Assembly (NCBI RefSeq): GCF_001592875.1
Contig: NZ_LSOF01000015.1
Location: forward strand, 62,001 to 126,000
Direction of reading: 5' to 3'
Length of the DNA: 64,000 nt
Source of the DNA: Pseudomonas sp. BMS12
GTDB taxonomy: Bacteria; Pseudomonadota; Gammaproteobacteria; Pseudomonadales; Pseudomonadaceae
Shown: positions 1 through 9,847 of the stretch, in pieces
How the letters are laid out: each line of letters starts with the position of its first letter
How positions within the stretch are numbered: position 1 is the first letter of the stretch
The notes under the pieces: model-generated
The model's database searches: none
Told to the model about the DNA's origin: nothing
Seen by the model: only the letters and a program-made list of their open reading frames with translations
Made by a program: the position numbers and the translations under genes

Positions 1-1
1 T

Positions 2-1339
2 ATCTACAAGGGCAAGGTGGTGCGGGTGTTGCCGGGCATGCAGGCGGCCTTCATCGACATCGGCCTGGATCGCGCCGCTTTCATCCACGCGGCGGAAATC
101 TCCAGCCGCGAAGGCAGCGCGGTGGAGCCCATCGGAGCCCTGGTGCATGAGGGCCAGAGCCTGGTGGTGCAGGTGACCAAGGACCCCATCGGCACCAAGG
201 GCGCACGCCTGACCACCCAGCTGTCGATTCCCTCGCGCTACCTGGTGTACATGCCGAAAACCGCGCATGTCGGTATTTCCCTGAAGATCGAGGACGAGAC
301 CGAGCGCGAGCGCCTCAAGCAGGTGGTCGCCGACTGTGTGGCGGCCGAGGGCATCGAGGAGGCGGGCGGCTTTATCCTGCGCACCGCCGCCGAGGGTGCC
401 GGGCGCGACGAGATCCTCGCCGATATCCGCTATCTGCGCCGCCTGTGGGAGCAGATCGCCGGGCAGATGCAGACGGCCAAGACGCCTTCGGTGATCTACG
501 AGGACCTGTCCCTGGCCCTGCGCACCCTGCGCGACCTGGTCAACCCTAAGATCGAGAAGATCCGCATCGACTCGCGGGAAACCTTCGGCAAGATCACCCA
601 GTTCGTCGACGAGCTGATGCCCGAGATCGCCGATCGCCTCGAACACTATCCGGGCGAGCGGCCGATCTTCGACCTGTACGGTGTCGAGGACGAGATCCAG
701 CGTGCCATGGAGCGCAAGGTACCGCTCAAGTCCGGCGGCTACCTGGTGGTCGATCCGGCCGAGGCGATGACCACCATCGACGTCAACACCGGCGCCTTCG
801 TCGGTCACCGTACCCTCGAAGAAACCATCTTCAAGACCAACCTCGAGGCGGCCACCGCGATTGCCCGGCAGATGCGGCTGCGCAACCTCGGCGGGATCAT
901 CATCATCGACTTCATCGACATGGAAGACGAGGAACATCAGCGCCAGGTGCTGCGCACCCTGGAAAAACAGCTGGAGCGTGATCACGCCAAGACCAACATC
1001 ATCGGCATCACCGAACTGGGCCTGGTGCAGATGACCCGCAAGCGCACTCGCGAGAGCCTCGAACAGGTGCTGTGCGAGCCCTGTGCGGCCTGCCAGGGGC
1101 GCGGCAAGCTGCGCACTGCGGAAACCATCTGCTACGAAATCTTCCGCGAAATCCTGCGCGAGGCCCGTGCCTATCAGGCCGAGGGCTACCTGGTGCTGGC
1201 CAATCAGAAGGTGATCGACCGCCTGCTCGACGAAGAGTCAGGCAACGTCGGTGAACTGGAGGCCTTTATCGGCCGGCCCATCAAGTTCCAGGTCGAAAGC
1301 ATGTATTCCCAGGAGCAGTACGACGTGGTGCTGCTCTGA
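2..1339 (+). CDS. rng: Ribonuclease G, 3' part (5' end outside window)
   Basis: RNase E/G-family endoribonuclease that processes 16S rRNA 5' ends and takes part in mRNA decay. The reading frame is open from base 2. The first codons (IYKGKVVRVLPGMQAAFIDIG) belong to the S1 RNA-binding domain, so about 40 N-terminal residues lie outside the window. The catalytic Mg-binding aspartates are visible in the segments MTTIDVNTG and IIIDFIDM. The CEPCAAC segment near the C-terminus matches the Zn-link cysteines of the family. The protein stops soon after the catalytic core, with no RNase E-like C-terminal scaffold, which favours RNase G over RNase E. The TGA is followed directly by the yhdP ATG, so the two genes are probably co-transcribed. 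Confidence 0.95.
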   Translation: MYKGKVVRVLPGMQAAFIDIGLDRAAFIHAAEISSREGSAVEPIGALVHEGQSLVVQVTKDPIGTKGARLTTQLSIPSRYLVYMPKTAHVGISLKIEDETERERLKQVVADCVAAEGIEEAGGFILRTAAEGAGRDEILADIRYLRRLWEQIAGQMQTAKTPSVIYEDLSLALRTLRDLVNPKIEKIRIDSRETFGKITQFVDELMPEIADRLEHYPGERPIFDLYGVEDEIQRAMERKVPLKSGGYLVVDPAEAMTTIDVNTGAFVGHRTLEETIFKTNLEAATAIARQMRLRNLGGIIIIDFIDMEDEEHQRQVLRTLEKQLERDHAKTNIIGITELGLVQMTRKRTRESLEQVLCEPCAACQGRGKLRTAETICYEIFREILREARAYQAEGYLVLANQKVIDRLLDEESGNVGELEAFIGRPIKFQVESMYSQEQYDVVLL

Positions 1340-4300
1340 ATGGGCTTCCTGGTCCGGCTGTTGCGATGGGGATTGGGGCTCTGCGCTCTGTTGCTGGTGC
1401 TGGCCGCGCTGTATGTCAGCCTGGGTCGGCAACTGGCACCGCTGCTGGCGGAATATCGCGATGAGGTGCAGGACCGGGCGCGTGATGCGCTGGGCATGCC
1501 GCTGTTCATCGGTAGCCTTGAAGGCGGCTGGAGTGGCTTCGATCCGGTACTGACGGCCCACGATGTGCAAGTGGGCGAGGGTGCCAGTGTCGTGCGTCTG
1601 GATCAGGTGCGCGTGGTACCGGATGTGATCGGCAGCCTGCTGGCCCGCCAGTTGCGCTTTGCCAATCTGCAGGTCGAAGGGCTGCAGTTGAGCCTGCGCC
1701 AGGGCGAGGAGGGTCGCTGGACCGTCGAAGGGCTGCCGACCCGCGAACCGAGCCAACCGCTGCAGCCGCAGCAACTGCTCAAGCTGCTGGAACATGTCCG
1801 CAAGGTATCGCTGCTGGGCAGCCAGCTGACTCTCGAACCGCGGGGGCGCGAGCCGCTCAGTCTGACCTATATCGACGCCACTTTGCGCAGCGGGCTGGTA
1901 CGCCAGCGCCTGGATGTGCGCCTGCGTCTGCCCGACGGTCAGCCGCTGGCCTTGCGTTTGCGCGTGCGCCTGGATGCCAAGGACTGGCAGGCGAGCAGTG
2001 CCGAAGCCTACCTGAGCCTGCCGCAGAGCGACTGGGCGGCCTGGTTGCCAGAGGATCTGACGGGTGCCTGGCAGCTGGACAAGGCTCAGGCCGGCGGCGA
2101 GTTCTGGCTGGACTGGGCCGAGGGGCGTGTGCAGCGCGGTGCGGCTCGCCTGCATGTGCCGGAGCTGAGTGGCAGCCACGACGGCCGTAAACCGGTACAT
2201 ATCTCGGACCTGGGCCTGAACAGCTATTTCGAGCGCCAGGCCGACAGCGCGGAGTTGCTGGTGGACGGCCTGGCGCTGAGCCTGGGCGAGACGCGCTGGG
2301 GCGAGGTCAGCCTGGCCCTGCGCCAGCGCCTTGACGCAGCCGGGCAGGCCGAGCTCTGGCAACTGGATGCCGATCGGCTCGACCTCACGCCCCTGGGGCC
2401 GGTGATACGCGCCCTGGTACCGTTGCCGGAGCAGGCCGACGAGGCCCTCGCGGCCCTGGCGCCACACGGAGTGCTGCGCAATGTGCGCCTGGAGTACCGC
2501 CCGCAGTTGAACGATGGCAAGCGCCTGCAGTTCTTCGCCAACCTGCAGCAGGTCGGCATAGGCGCCTGGCAGGGTGTGCCGGGTGTGGAGAACGCCAGCG
2601 GTAGCGTACGCGGTGATCTGGGCGGCGGCGAGGCCCTGGTTGCCAGCGAGAACTTCAGCCTGCACTTCCCCAACCTGTTCGCCGAGCCCTGGCAATATCG
2701 CCAGGCCGGCGCCCGGCTGGACTGGCAGCTGGACGAAGGCAACCTGACGCTGAACAGCCCCTACCTGCAGGTGGTTGGCGAGGAAGGCAGGATTGCCGGT
2801 GATTTTCTGGTGCGGCTGCGCAAAGACCCGGCGGAAGAAGACTACATGGACCTGCGCGTCGGCCTGGCGGACGGCGATGCGAGCAAGGCCGGCAAGTACC
2901 TGCCGACCAAGTCCCCCGGTTTCAGCCCAGCCCTGGGCGAATGGCTGCAGACGGCGATTCGCGGTGGGCGCATCGACGATGGCTGGTTTCAGTACCAGGG
3001 CTCGCTGGCCAAGGGGGCCGACGACGCGGCCCGCAGCATCAGCCTGTATTTTCTCGTGCATGATGCCGAACTGGCTTTCCAGCCGGGTTGGCCGTTGCTG
3101 CGCGAGGCGCGTGGCGAAGTGCTGATCGAGGACGATGGCGTCGATGTGCGCGTGTCGGAAGGCCGCCTATTGGACAGTCGCGTGCTCAACGTGCAGGCCA
3201 GCGTGCCCCATGTCGCACCGGGTCAGGTGTCACGCCTGGCCCTGGAAGGCGAGGTGGAGAGCAGCCTGGGCGATGCGCTGAAGATTCTTCAGGAAGCGCC
3301 TATCGGTACTGCCGAGACCTTTGCCGGCTGGCAGGGGCAGGGACCGTTGAGCGGCAAGCTGAAGCTCGATATTCCTTTGGCCACGAGCACGCCGCCGCAG
3401 GTGCAGGTGGATTTCGCCACCGAGGGTGCGGACCTCAAGCTGGTCAATCCCGCCCTCGAACTGAGCCAGCTCAAGGGTGCCTTCCGCTTCAATACCGCCA
3501 GCGGTCTGAGCGCCCCGGACATCCGCGCCCGAGTGCTCGGCCATGCCGTGCGCGGCCGGGCCGTGGCCGAAGGCGCGCGGGGCAATGCGCGGACCCGCAT
3601 CGAGGCCAATGGGCGAGTGCCTCTGGGCGAGTTGACCCGCTGGCTGGGCGTGACCCAGCCCCTGCCGCTGGCCGGCGAGCTGCCCTACAACCTGCGCCTG
3701 ACCCTGGATGGTGCCGACAGTCAGCTGCGAGTCGATTCCGACCTCAAGGGGTTGGCCGTGCAGCTGCCGCCACCGTTCGCCAAGGCGGCTGCCGAAACCC
3801 GCAAGACCTCTTGGCGCATGACCCTGCAGGGCAATGAGCGGCGTTACTGGCTGGATTATGGCGAGCTGGTCAACCTGGCCTTCGCTGCGCCGCCAGGCCA
3901 GTTGCTACAGGGGCGCGGAGAGCTGCGCCTGGGTGGTGGCACTGCACAAATGCCAGGTGGTAGCGGTATACGCATCAGCGGGCAACTCGCCGAACTGGAC
4001 TGGATTGCCTGGCAGGCGGCAATCAAACCCTATGCAGGACTGTCTGGCGATCGTCAGAGCCAGCAGTTCTTTCGTGGCGCAGAGATGAAGATCGGGCGCT
4101 TCAGCGGGTTCGGCACCCAGGTCGATGACCTGGCCGTCAAGCTGGCGCGAGGCGAGAGTGCTTGGCAGCTGGATCTGGCCAGCGCGCTGCTCGAGGGGCG
4201 GGTCGGTCTGCCGGATGCGCAAGGCGCGCCCATCGATGTGAACCTGGCACGCCTGAGCTTCCCGCCGGCCGCGCCACCGGTGACGACAGACCCTGTGGAT

Positions 4301-5161
4301 AAGCCTGATCCGCTGGCGGCGGTCGATCCGAAGCAGGTGCCGGCGCTGGATCTGCGCATCGCCAAGGTCCTGCAGGGCGATGACCTGCTCGGGGCCTGGT
4401 CGCTGAAAGCCAGGCCGACCCCGCAAGGCGTGCAGTTCAGCGATCTGGCGCTGGAACTCAAGGGCCTGCGCGTGGGGGGCAGCGCCGGCTGGGAGGGCGC
4501 GGCCGGTGCTAGCAGCAGCTGGTACAAGGGTCGGCTGGAGGGCGAGAACCTGGCCGATGTTCTCAATGCTTGGGGGTATGCGCCCAGCGCCACCAGCGAG
4601 CGCTTCCGTCTCGATGCCGATGGGCGCTGGCCCGGCTCGCCTGCAGGTCTCAACCTCAAGCGCTTTACGGGCAGCCTCGATGCCAGCCTGCGCAAGGGGC
4701 AGTTCGTCGAGGTGCAGGGTTCGGCCTCGGCCCTGCGGGTGTTCGGCCTGCTCAACTTCAACTCCATCGGTCGCCGTCTGCGCCTGGACTTCTCCGACCT
4801 GCTCGGCAAGGGGCTCAGCTATGACCGCACCAAGGTCCTGCTGGTTGGCCAGAACGGTGTATTCGAAACCCGCAAACCACTCAAGGTCGAAGGCCCGTCC
4901 AGCACCCTGGAGCTGAATGGCACCCTGGACATGGCCGATGAGCGGATCGATGCCACGCTGTTGGTGACCCTGCCGGTCACCAACAATCTGCCCTTGGCAG
5001 CGCTGATCGTTGGTGCGCCGGCCATCGGCGGTGCGCTGTTCGTGGTGGACAAGCTGCTCGGTGATCGCGTGGCGCGCTTTGCCAGCGTTCAGTATCAGGT
5101 CAAGGGGCCCTGGGCGAGCCCGGAAATCACTTTCGACAAGCCCTTCGAGAAACCCCGGTGA
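1340..5161 (+). CDS. yhdP: YhdP-family AsmA-like envelope protein (phospholipid transport)
   Basis: Very large (1273 residues) inner-membrane-anchored periplasmic protein of the DUF3971/AsmA-like family. Its length is close to E. coli YhdP, which with TamB and YdbH moves phospholipids towards the outer membrane. One hydrophobic segment at residues 5-27 serves as the membrane anchor. The rest is a long beta-rich stretch of alternating polar and hydrophobic residues, as expected for a groove-forming bridge. The C-terminal portion contains the conserved pattern LRVFGLLNFNSIGRRL, typical of the AsmA-like C-terminal domain. ATG follows the rng stop codon with no gap. Function is inferred from the family. 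Confidence 0.9.
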   Translation: MGFLVRLLRWGLGLCALLLVLAALYVSLGRQLAPLLAEYRDEVQDRARDALGMPLFIGSLEGGWSGFDPVLTAHDVQVGEGASVVRLDQVRVVPDVIGSLLARQLRFANLQVEGLQLSLRQGEEGRWTVEGLPTREPSQPLQPQQLLKLLEHVRKVSLLGSQLTLEPRGREPLSLTYIDATLRSGLVRQRLDVRLRLPDGQPLALRLRVRLDAKDWQASSAEAYLSLPQSDWAAWLPEDLTGAWQLDKAQAGGEFWLDWAEGRVQRGAARLHVPELSGSHDGRKPVHISDLGLNSYFERQADSAELLVDGLALSLGETRWGEVSLALRQRLDAAGQAELWQLDADRLDLTPLGPVIRALVPLPEQADEALAALAPHGVLRNVRLEYRPQLNDGKRLQFFANLQQVGIGAWQGVPGVENASGSVRGDLGGGEALVASENFSLHFPNLFAEPWQYRQAGARLDWQLDEGNLTLNSPYLQVVGEEGRIAGDFLVRLRKDPAEEDYMDLRVGLADGDASKAGKYLPTKSPGFSPALGEWLQTAIRGGRIDDGWFQYQGSLAKGADDAARSISLYFLVHDAELAFQPGWPLLREARGEVLIEDDGVDVRVSEGRLLDSRVLNVQASVPHVAPGQVSRLALEGEVESSLGDALKILQEAPIGTAETFAGWQGQGPLSGKLKLDIPLATSTPPQVQVDFATEGADLKLVNPALELSQLKGAFRFNTASGLSAPDIRARVLGHAVRGRAVAEGARGNARTRIEANGRVPLGELTRWLGVTQPLPLAGELPYNLRLTLDGADSQLRVDSDLKGLAVQLPPPFAKAAAETRKTSWRMTLQGNERRYWLDYGELVNLAFAAPPGQLLQGRGELRLGGGTAQMPGGSGIRISGQLAELDWIAWQAAIKPYAGLSGDRQSQQFFRGAEMKIGRFSGFGTQVDDLAVKLARGESAWQLDLASALLEGRVGLPDAQGAPIDVNLARLSFPPAAPPVTTDPVDKPDPLAAVDPKQVPALDLRIAKVLQGDDLLGAWSLKARPTPQGVQFSDLALELKGLRVGGSAGWEGAAGASSSWYKGRLEGENLADVLNAWGYAPSATSERFRLDADGRWPGSPAGLNLKRFTGSLDASLRKGQFVEVQGSASALRVFGLLNFNSIGRRLRLDFSDLLGKGLSYDRTKVLLVGQNGVFETRKPLKVEGPSSTLELNGTLDMADERIDATLLVTLPVTNNLPLAALIVGAPAIGGALFVVDKLLGDRVARFASVQYQVKGPWASPEITFDKPFEKPR

Positions 5162-5195
5162 AGTCAGTTTCGTCGACATGGGGTAGCATGCAGGC

Positions 5196-6071
5196 ATGAA
5201 CCTGGCGCAAGTATCCATGTCCTTTGCCGTGATCCAGATGGCCAGTCAGGACGATGTCCTGGCCAACCTCGTTGCAGCCCGCCGTCTGCTGGAGCAGGCC
5301 GCGCAGCAGGGCGCGCGCCTCGCCGTATTGCCGGAGAACTTCGCCGCCATGGGCCGCCGCGACCTGGCGGCCCTGGGGCGTGCCGAGGCGCAGGGCGACG
5401 GGCCGATCCTGCCCTGGCTGCGCGACACGACCCGTGAACTCGGACTCTGGCTGGTCGCCGGCACCATTCCCTTGCCGCCCGACGGCCAGCCCGATGCCAA
5501 GCCCCATGCCTGCTCGTTGCTGTTCGATAGCCAGGGCCAGCGCGTCGCCCGCTACGACAAGCTGCATCTGTTCGATGTCGATGTCGCCGATGCGCGCGGG
5601 CGTTATCGCGAATCGGACGACTATGCCTTCGGCAATCAGGTGGTGGTCGCCGATACCCCGCTCGGACGCCTGGGGCTGACGGTGTGCTACGACCTGCGCT
5701 TCCCCGAACTGTACAGCCGGCTGCGTGCGGCCGGTGCCGAACTGATCACGGCCCCGGCGGCCTTCACCGCCGTCACCGGTGCCGCCCACTGGCAGGTGCT
5801 GACTCGCGCCCGTGCCATCGAGACCCAGTGCTATGTGCTGGCGGCCGGGCAGGGCGGTGTTCATCCGGGCGGGCGCGAGACGTTCGGCCACTCGGCCATC
5901 ATCGATCCCTGGGGGCGAGTGCTGGCGGAACAGGCCACAGGCGAGGCGGTATTGCTGGCCGAGCGCGATGCCCGCGAGCAGGCGGCAGTGCGCCAGCGCA
6001 TGCCGGTGGCCCAACACAGACGATTCATTGCGCCGGCCCAACCCGGGGCGGCGCCCACGGAGCAGTTATGA
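5196..6071 (+). CDS. Carbon-nitrogen hydrolase (Nit1-like omega-amidase / deaminated glutathione amidase)
   Basis: Nitrilase-superfamily amidase of 291 residues. The Glu-Lys-Cys triad is visible: E47 in VLPENF, K122 in YDKLHLFD and C164 in [10 protein letters not shown]. The close relatives Nit1/NitA remove the amide from deaminated glutathione, a metabolite-repair step. That substrate is an inference, since other amides are possible. A second in-frame ATG at 5217 ([10 protein letters not shown]) is an equally plausible start, because the residues before it are poorly conserved in the family. The gene overlaps tldD by four bases (ATGA), which suggests translational coupling. Confidence 0.88.
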   Translation: MNLAQVSMSFAVIQMASQDDVLANLVAARRLLEQAAQQGARLAVLPENFAAMGRRDLAALGRAEAQGDGPILPWLRDTTRELGLWLVAGTIPLPPDGQPDAKPHACSLLFDSQGQRVARYDKLHLFDVDVADARGRYRESDDYAFGNQVVVADTPLGRLGLTVCYDLRFPELYSRLRAAGAELITAPAAFTAVTGAAHWQVLTRARAIETQCYVLAAGQGGVHPGGRETFGHSAIIDPWGRVLAEQATGEAVLLAERDAREQAAVRQRMPVAQHRRFIAPAQPGAAPTEQL

Positions 6072-7525
6072 CCGACATCCTCGAACGCGTCAGCAGCCAG
6101 CTGCTGGCCCCCGGCAACCTCGCTATCGAGCAGTTGCCGGCGATTCTCGGCGACCTGGCCGGCCCCGGCATCGACGCCGCCGACCTGTATTTCCAGAGCC
6201 AGGTTTCGGAAACCTGGGTGCTGGAGGACGGCATCGTCAAGGAAGGCAGCTTCAACCTCGACCAGGGCGTCGGCGTGCGTGCCCAGTCCGGTGAGAAGAC
6301 CGGTTTCGCCTACAGCAACGCGATCCATGCCGAGGCGCTGAGCCAGGCCGCCCGCGCCGCTCGTTCGATTTCCCGCGCCGGGCAGCAGGGCCGTGTGCAG
6401 GCCTTCGCCAGTCCGCAGATCACTGCACTGTATGCTCAGGACAATCCGCTGGAAGTGCTGCAGCGCGCCGAAAAGGTCGAGCTGCTCAAGCGTATCGATG
6501 TCGCCACCCGTGCGCTCGACCCGCGTATCAAACAGGTTACTGTCAGCCTGGCCGGGGTCTGGGACCATGTGCTGGTGGCTTCCAGCGACGGCAGCCTGGG
6601 CGCCGACATCCGCCCGCTGGTGCGCTTCAACGTCAGCGTGATCGTCGAACAGAACGGTCGCCGCGAACGCGGCGGTCATGGCGGCGGCGGGCGCAGCGAT
6701 TACCGCTATTTCCTCGAGCGCGATGGTAACGGCGAAGAACGCGCCATGGGCTACGCCCGCGAGGCCTTGCGCCAGGCGCTGGTCAACCTGGAAGCGATTC
6801 CCGCGCCGGCCGGCACCCTGCCGGTAGTGATGGGCGCCGGCTGGTCCGGCGTGCTGCTGCACGAGGCGGTCGGCCACGGCCTGGAAGGCGATTTCAACCG
6901 CAAGGGCAGTTCGGCCTACAGCGGCAAGATCGGCCAGCCGGTGGCGTCCAAACTATGCACCATTGTCGATGACGGCACCCTGGCCGGGCGCCGTGGCTCG
7001 CTCAGCGTCGACGACGAGGGCACACCGACCCATTGCACCACGCTGATCGAGAATGGCGTGCTCAAGGGCTACATGCAGGACAAGCTGAATGCGCGCCTGA
7101 TGGGCATGGCGCCGACCGGCAATGGCCGGCGCGAGTCCTACGCGCATCTGCCGATGCCGCGCATGACCAACACCTACATGCTGGCCGGCGAGAGTGACCC
7201 TGAGGAAATCATCCGTTCGGTGAAGAAGGGCATCTACTGCGCCAACCTCGGCGGCGGCCAGGTGGACATCACCAGTGGCAAGTTCGTGTTTTCCACCAGC
7301 GAGGCCTACCTGATCGAGGACGGCAAGATTACCGCGCCGGTCAAGGGCGCCACGCTGATCGGCAATGGTCCGGAGGCCATGAGCAAGGTCTCCATGGTCG
7401 GTAACGACCTGGCCCTGGACAGCGGCGTGGGTACCTGTGGCAAGGACGGCCAGTCGGTGCCGGTTGGCGTCGGCCAGCCGACCCTGAAGATCGATGCGAT
7501 CACCGTGGGTGGTACGGGAGCCTAG
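6068..7525 (+). CDS. tldD: Metalloprotease TldD
   Basis: Subunit of the TldD/TldE (PmbA) heterodimeric zinc protease, which degrades unfolded peptides and matures microcin B17 and CcdA in E. coli. The 485-residue product carries the zinc-binding HEAVGH motif at residues 265-270, in the segment [16 protein letters not shown]. The start at 6068 overlaps the amidase stop codon. A longer open frame exists upstream but lies antiparallel in content to the amidase gene and has no family similarity. The partner pmbA is nearby at 8175, separated only by yjgA on the opposite strand. Confidence 0.96.
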   Translation: MTDILERVSSQLLAPGNLAIEQLPAILGDLAGPGIDAADLYFQSQVSETWVLEDGIVKEGSFNLDQGVGVRAQSGEKTGFAYSNAIHAEALSQAARAARSISRAGQQGRVQAFASPQITALYAQDNPLEVLQRAEKVELLKRIDVATRALDPRIKQVTVSLAGVWDHVLVASSDGSLGADIRPLVRFNVSVIVEQNGRRERGGHGGGGRSDYRYFLERDGNGEERAMGYAREALRQALVNLEAIPAPAGTLPVVMGAGWSGVLLHEAVGHGLEGDFNRKGSSAYSGKIGQPVASKLCTIVDDGTLAGRRGSLSVDDEGTPTHCTTLIENGVLKGYMQDKLNARLMGMAPTGNGRRESYAHLPMPRMTNTYMLAGESDPEEIIRSVKKGIYCANLGGGQVDITSGKFVFSTSEAYLIEDGKITAPVKGATLIGNGPEAMSKVSMVGNDLALDSGVGTCGKDGQSVPVGVGQPTLKIDAITVGGTGA

Positions 7526-7531
7526 TGTCTG

Positions 7532-7552
7532 GGCTGGGTGAGATGCCCAGCC
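7532..7552. terminator. Short hairpin between convergent tldD and yjgA
   Basis: A 7-bp perfect stem (GGCTGGG / CCCAGCC) with a 7-base loop lies in the 40-base gap between the two convergent genes. There is no T-run on either side, so it may be a weak bidirectional terminator or only a structural element. Confidence 0.4.
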
Positions 7553-7565
7553 TAGGGATGAGGCA

Positions 7566-8087
7566 TTAACGCAGGCCGCGCTGGACCTCGTCCAGTTCGC
7601 GGATGTATTTGAAAACCTTGCGCGCGGCGGCCGGCGGTTTATTGTGCGCCGCCTCGTGCTGGGCATGGCGGATCAGGCTGCGCAGGTGCTGGCGGTCGGT
7701 CTCTGGATAGTCGGTGACGAAGCTTTCCAGGGTGGTGTCGTCGCCCGTGATAAGGCGGTCGCGCCAGCGTTCGAGGTTGTGGAAGCGCTCGTTGTATTCG
7801 CGGGTGGAGCTGTCGACCTGGTCGATCAGCGCCAGGATGGCCTCGATGTCCTGTTCGCGCATGAGCTTGCCGATGAACTGGACATGGCGCTTCTTGGCCG
7901 CATTGGCCGTGTGCTTCGGCGCCTCGGCCAGGGCTTTGCGCAGGGCGTCGGTCAGCGGCAGCTTGTCCAGCAGCTCGGGCTTTAGGGTGGTGAGACGCGC
8001 ACCGAGATCCTGCAGGGCATGTAGCTCGCGCTTGATCTGGGTTTTGCTCTTCTCGCCGGAGAAGTCTTCGTCGTAAGAATCAGCCAT
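7566..8087 (-). CDS. yjgA: Ribosome biogenesis factor YjgA (DarP)
   Basis: Small, highly charged, helical protein of 173 residues from the DUF615/YjgA family. It associates with 50S assembly intermediates and promotes peptidyl-transferase centre maturation in E. coli, where it is called DarP. The start used is the ATG giving [20 protein letters not shown]. The open frame continues far upstream (to about 9233), but that part is antisense to pmbA and is not coding. The protein contains the family pattern [13 protein letters not shown] and a Lys/Arg-rich surface. It sits between the tldD and pmbA genes on the opposite strand. Confidence 0.93.
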   Translation of the reverse strand: MADSYDEDFSGEKSKTQIKRELHALQDLGARLTTLKPELLDKLPLTDALRKALAEAPKHTANAAKKRHVQFIGKLMREQDIEAILALIDQVDSSTREYNERFHNLERWRDRLITGDDTTLESFVTDYPETDRQHLRSLIRHAQHEAAHNKPPAAARKVFKYIRELDEVQRGLR

Positions 8088-8174
8088 GGGGGCGGTCCGA
8101 ATGGAAACGCCGCCATGATAACCAGTCAGGGGATGCCTGTCCCGATGGACAGTCACCCGCAGGTGGAGTGCAGC

Positions 8175-9521
8175 ATGAGTTCGATTGAAACAGTAGGGCC
8201 GCAGGCGCTGCCGACATTGCAGGCCCAGGTCGAGGCGATCATCAGCGAGGCCCGACGCCAGGGCGCCAGCGCCTGCGAGGTGGCGGTGTCGGTGGAACAG
8301 GGGTTGTCCACCACGGTGCGCCAGGGCGAGGTGGAAACGGTTGAGTTCAACCGCGATCAGGGTTTCGGCATCACCCTGTATGTCGGTCAGCGCAAGGGCT
8401 CGGCAAGTACCTCGGCCAGCGGCGATGCGGCCATCCGCGAGACGGTGGCGGCCGCCCTGGCAATTGCCCAGCATGCCTCGGAGGATGACTGCGCCGGTTT
8501 GGCCGATGCCGCGCTGATGGCGCGCGAGCTGCCGGAGCTGGACCTCTACCATCCCTGGGATCTGGCTCCGGAGCGTGCGGTAGAGCTGGCGCTGAGCTGC
8601 GAAGAGGCGGCGTTCGCCTGCGACCCACGGATCAGCAATGCCGACGGCACGAGCCTCAATACCCACCTCGGTTGCCGGGTCTACGGCAACAGTCATGGTT
8701 TCGTCGGCGGTTACGCCAGCTCGCGACACAGCCTGAGCTGCGTGATGATCGCCGAGGGCGAGGGGCAGATGCAGCGCGACTACTGGTACGACGTCAATCG
8801 CCAGGGTGAGCTGCTGGCTGATCCTGTCCTGATCGGGCGCAAGGCCGCCGAGCGCAGTGTGGCACGCCTGGGCGCGCGTCCAGTGGCGACCTGCGAGGTG
8901 CCGGTACTGTTCGCCGCCGAGCTGGCCACCGGGCTGTTCGGCAGTTTTCTGGCCGCCATCTCCGGCGGCAACCTGTATCGCCACTCCTCCTTCCTCGAAG
9001 GTGCGCTGGGCCAGCAACTGTTCCCCGAATGGTTGAGCCTCGACGAGCGCCCGCATATCCCGCGCGCCATGGCCAGCGCGGCGTTCGATGGCGATGGCCT
9101 GGCCACCTATGCCAAGCCTTTCGTCGCCGGTGGCGAGCTGGTGTCCTACGTCCTCGGTACCTACTCCGGGCGCAAGCTGGGCATGCCCAGCACGGCCAAT
9201 TCCGGTGGTGTGCACAATCTGTTCGTCAGTCATGGTGACGAGGACCAGCAGGCGCTGCTACGCCGCATGGGGCGTGGCCTGCTGGTGACCGAGCTGATGG
9301 GGCAGGGGCTGAACATGGTGACCGGCGATTATTCGCGCGGTGCCGCCGGTTTCTGGGTGGAGAACGGCGAGATCCAGTTCCCGGTGCAGGAAGTCACCAT
9401 CGCCGGCAATCTGCGCGACATGTTCCGCCAGATTGTCGCGGTCGGTAGCGACCTGGAGCTGCGCGGCAATATCCGCACCGGCTCGGTGCTGATCGAGAAG
9501 ATGATGGTTGCGGGCAGCTGA
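8175..9521 (+). CDS. pmbA: Metalloprotease-associated protein PmbA (TldE)
   Basis: Second subunit of the TldD/TldE protease, 448 residues. As usual for TldE it lacks the HExxxH zinc motif of TldD, so the active site is contributed by TldD. The C-terminal segment contains [13 protein letters not shown] and ends [14 protein letters not shown], typical of the family. I prefer the ATG at 8175 ([10 protein letters not shown]), which has an AGGTGGAG ribosome-binding site about 7 bases upstream. The in-frame codon at 8115 would add 20 residues with no family support. Confidence 0.94.
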   Translation: MSSIETVGPQALPTLQAQVEAIISEARRQGASACEVAVSVEQGLSTTVRQGEVETVEFNRDQGFGITLYVGQRKGSASTSASGDAAIRETVAAALAIAQHASEDDCAGLADAALMARELPELDLYHPWDLAPERAVELALSCEEAAFACDPRISNADGTSLNTHLGCRVYGNSHGFVGGYASSRHSLSCVMIAEGEGQMQRDYWYDVNRQGELLADPVLIGRKAAERSVARLGARPVATCEVPVLFAAELATGLFGSFLAAISGGNLYRHSSFLEGALGQQLFPEWLSLDERPHIPRAMASAAFDGDGLATYAKPFVAGGELVSYVLGTYSGRKLGMPSTANSGGVHNLFVSHGDEDQQALLRRMGRGLLVTELMGQGLNMVTGDYSRGAAGFWVENGEIQFPVQEVTIAGNLRDMFRQIVAVGSDLELRGNIRTGSVLIEKMMVAGS

Positions 9522-9525
9522 AAAC

Positions 9526-9552
9526 AGGAAAGGGGCCAATGGCCCCTTTCCT
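9526..9552. terminator. Bidirectional terminator between pmbA and the NPr gene
   Basis: A 12-bp perfect stem (AGGAAAGGGGCC / GGCCCCTTTCCT) has a 3-base loop. Read on the minus strand it is followed by a T-rich stretch, so it probably ends the rpoN-NPr transcript. It may also stop pmbA transcription. Confidence 0.75.
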
Positions 9553-9566
9553 CTCGCGATGGCGGC

Positions 9567-9839
9567 TTACTCGCCTTCGTCAAATTTGTTGTTGATCAGT
9601 TCGACCAGCGCGGTGAGCGCTTCGTCGTCGCGTTCGCCTTCGCTGTGCAGAAACAGGTTGGTGCCCTTGCCGGCGGCCAGCATCATCACCGCCATGATGC
9701 TCTTGCCGTCGACCAGGCTCTCGCTCGTGCGCCCGACGCGCACCTGGCAGGGAAAGGCGTTGGCCACGCCGACGAACTTGGCGGCGGCCCGCGCATGCAG
9801 GCCGAGCTTGTTGATGATGGTGATCTCGCGGGCGGGCAT
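9567..9839 (-). CDS. ptsO: Nitrogen-PTS phosphocarrier NPr (HPr family)
   Basis: HPr-family phosphocarrier of 90 residues that passes phosphate from EI-Ntr (PtsP) to EIIA-Ntr (PtsN), encoded three genes away. The phosphorylated histidine is H15 in the conserved INKLGLHARAA segment. A serine at about residue 47 (GKSIMAV) occupies the position of the regulatory serine of HPr. No sugar-specific PTS genes are nearby, which fits the regulatory nitrogen branch. It is the last gene of the minus-strand cluster rpoN-hpf-ptsN-rapZ-ptsO and is followed by a strong hairpin. Confidence 0.93.
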   Translation of the reverse strand: MPAREITIINKLGLHARAAAKFVGVANAFPCQVRVGRTSESLVDGKSIMAVMMLAAGKGTNLFLHSEGERDDEALTALVELINNKFDEGE

Positions 9840-9847
9840 TGCAATCC

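Noticed and set aside
1238..3061. A 607-codon minus-strand open frame opposite rng and yhdP
   Set aside because: Composition (Q, A, L, H rich) is that of a mirror of GC-rich coding DNA, with no domain or ribosome-binding site.
5684..6067. N-terminal extension of tldD into the amidase gene
   Set aside because: The extension is low-complexity Arg/Gly-rich translation of another frame. The ATG at 6068 is in the ATGA overlap and matches the family length.
8088..9233. N-terminal extension of yjgA across pmbA
   Set aside because: Antisense to pmbA. The family start [11 protein letters not shown] has the correct length of 173 residues.
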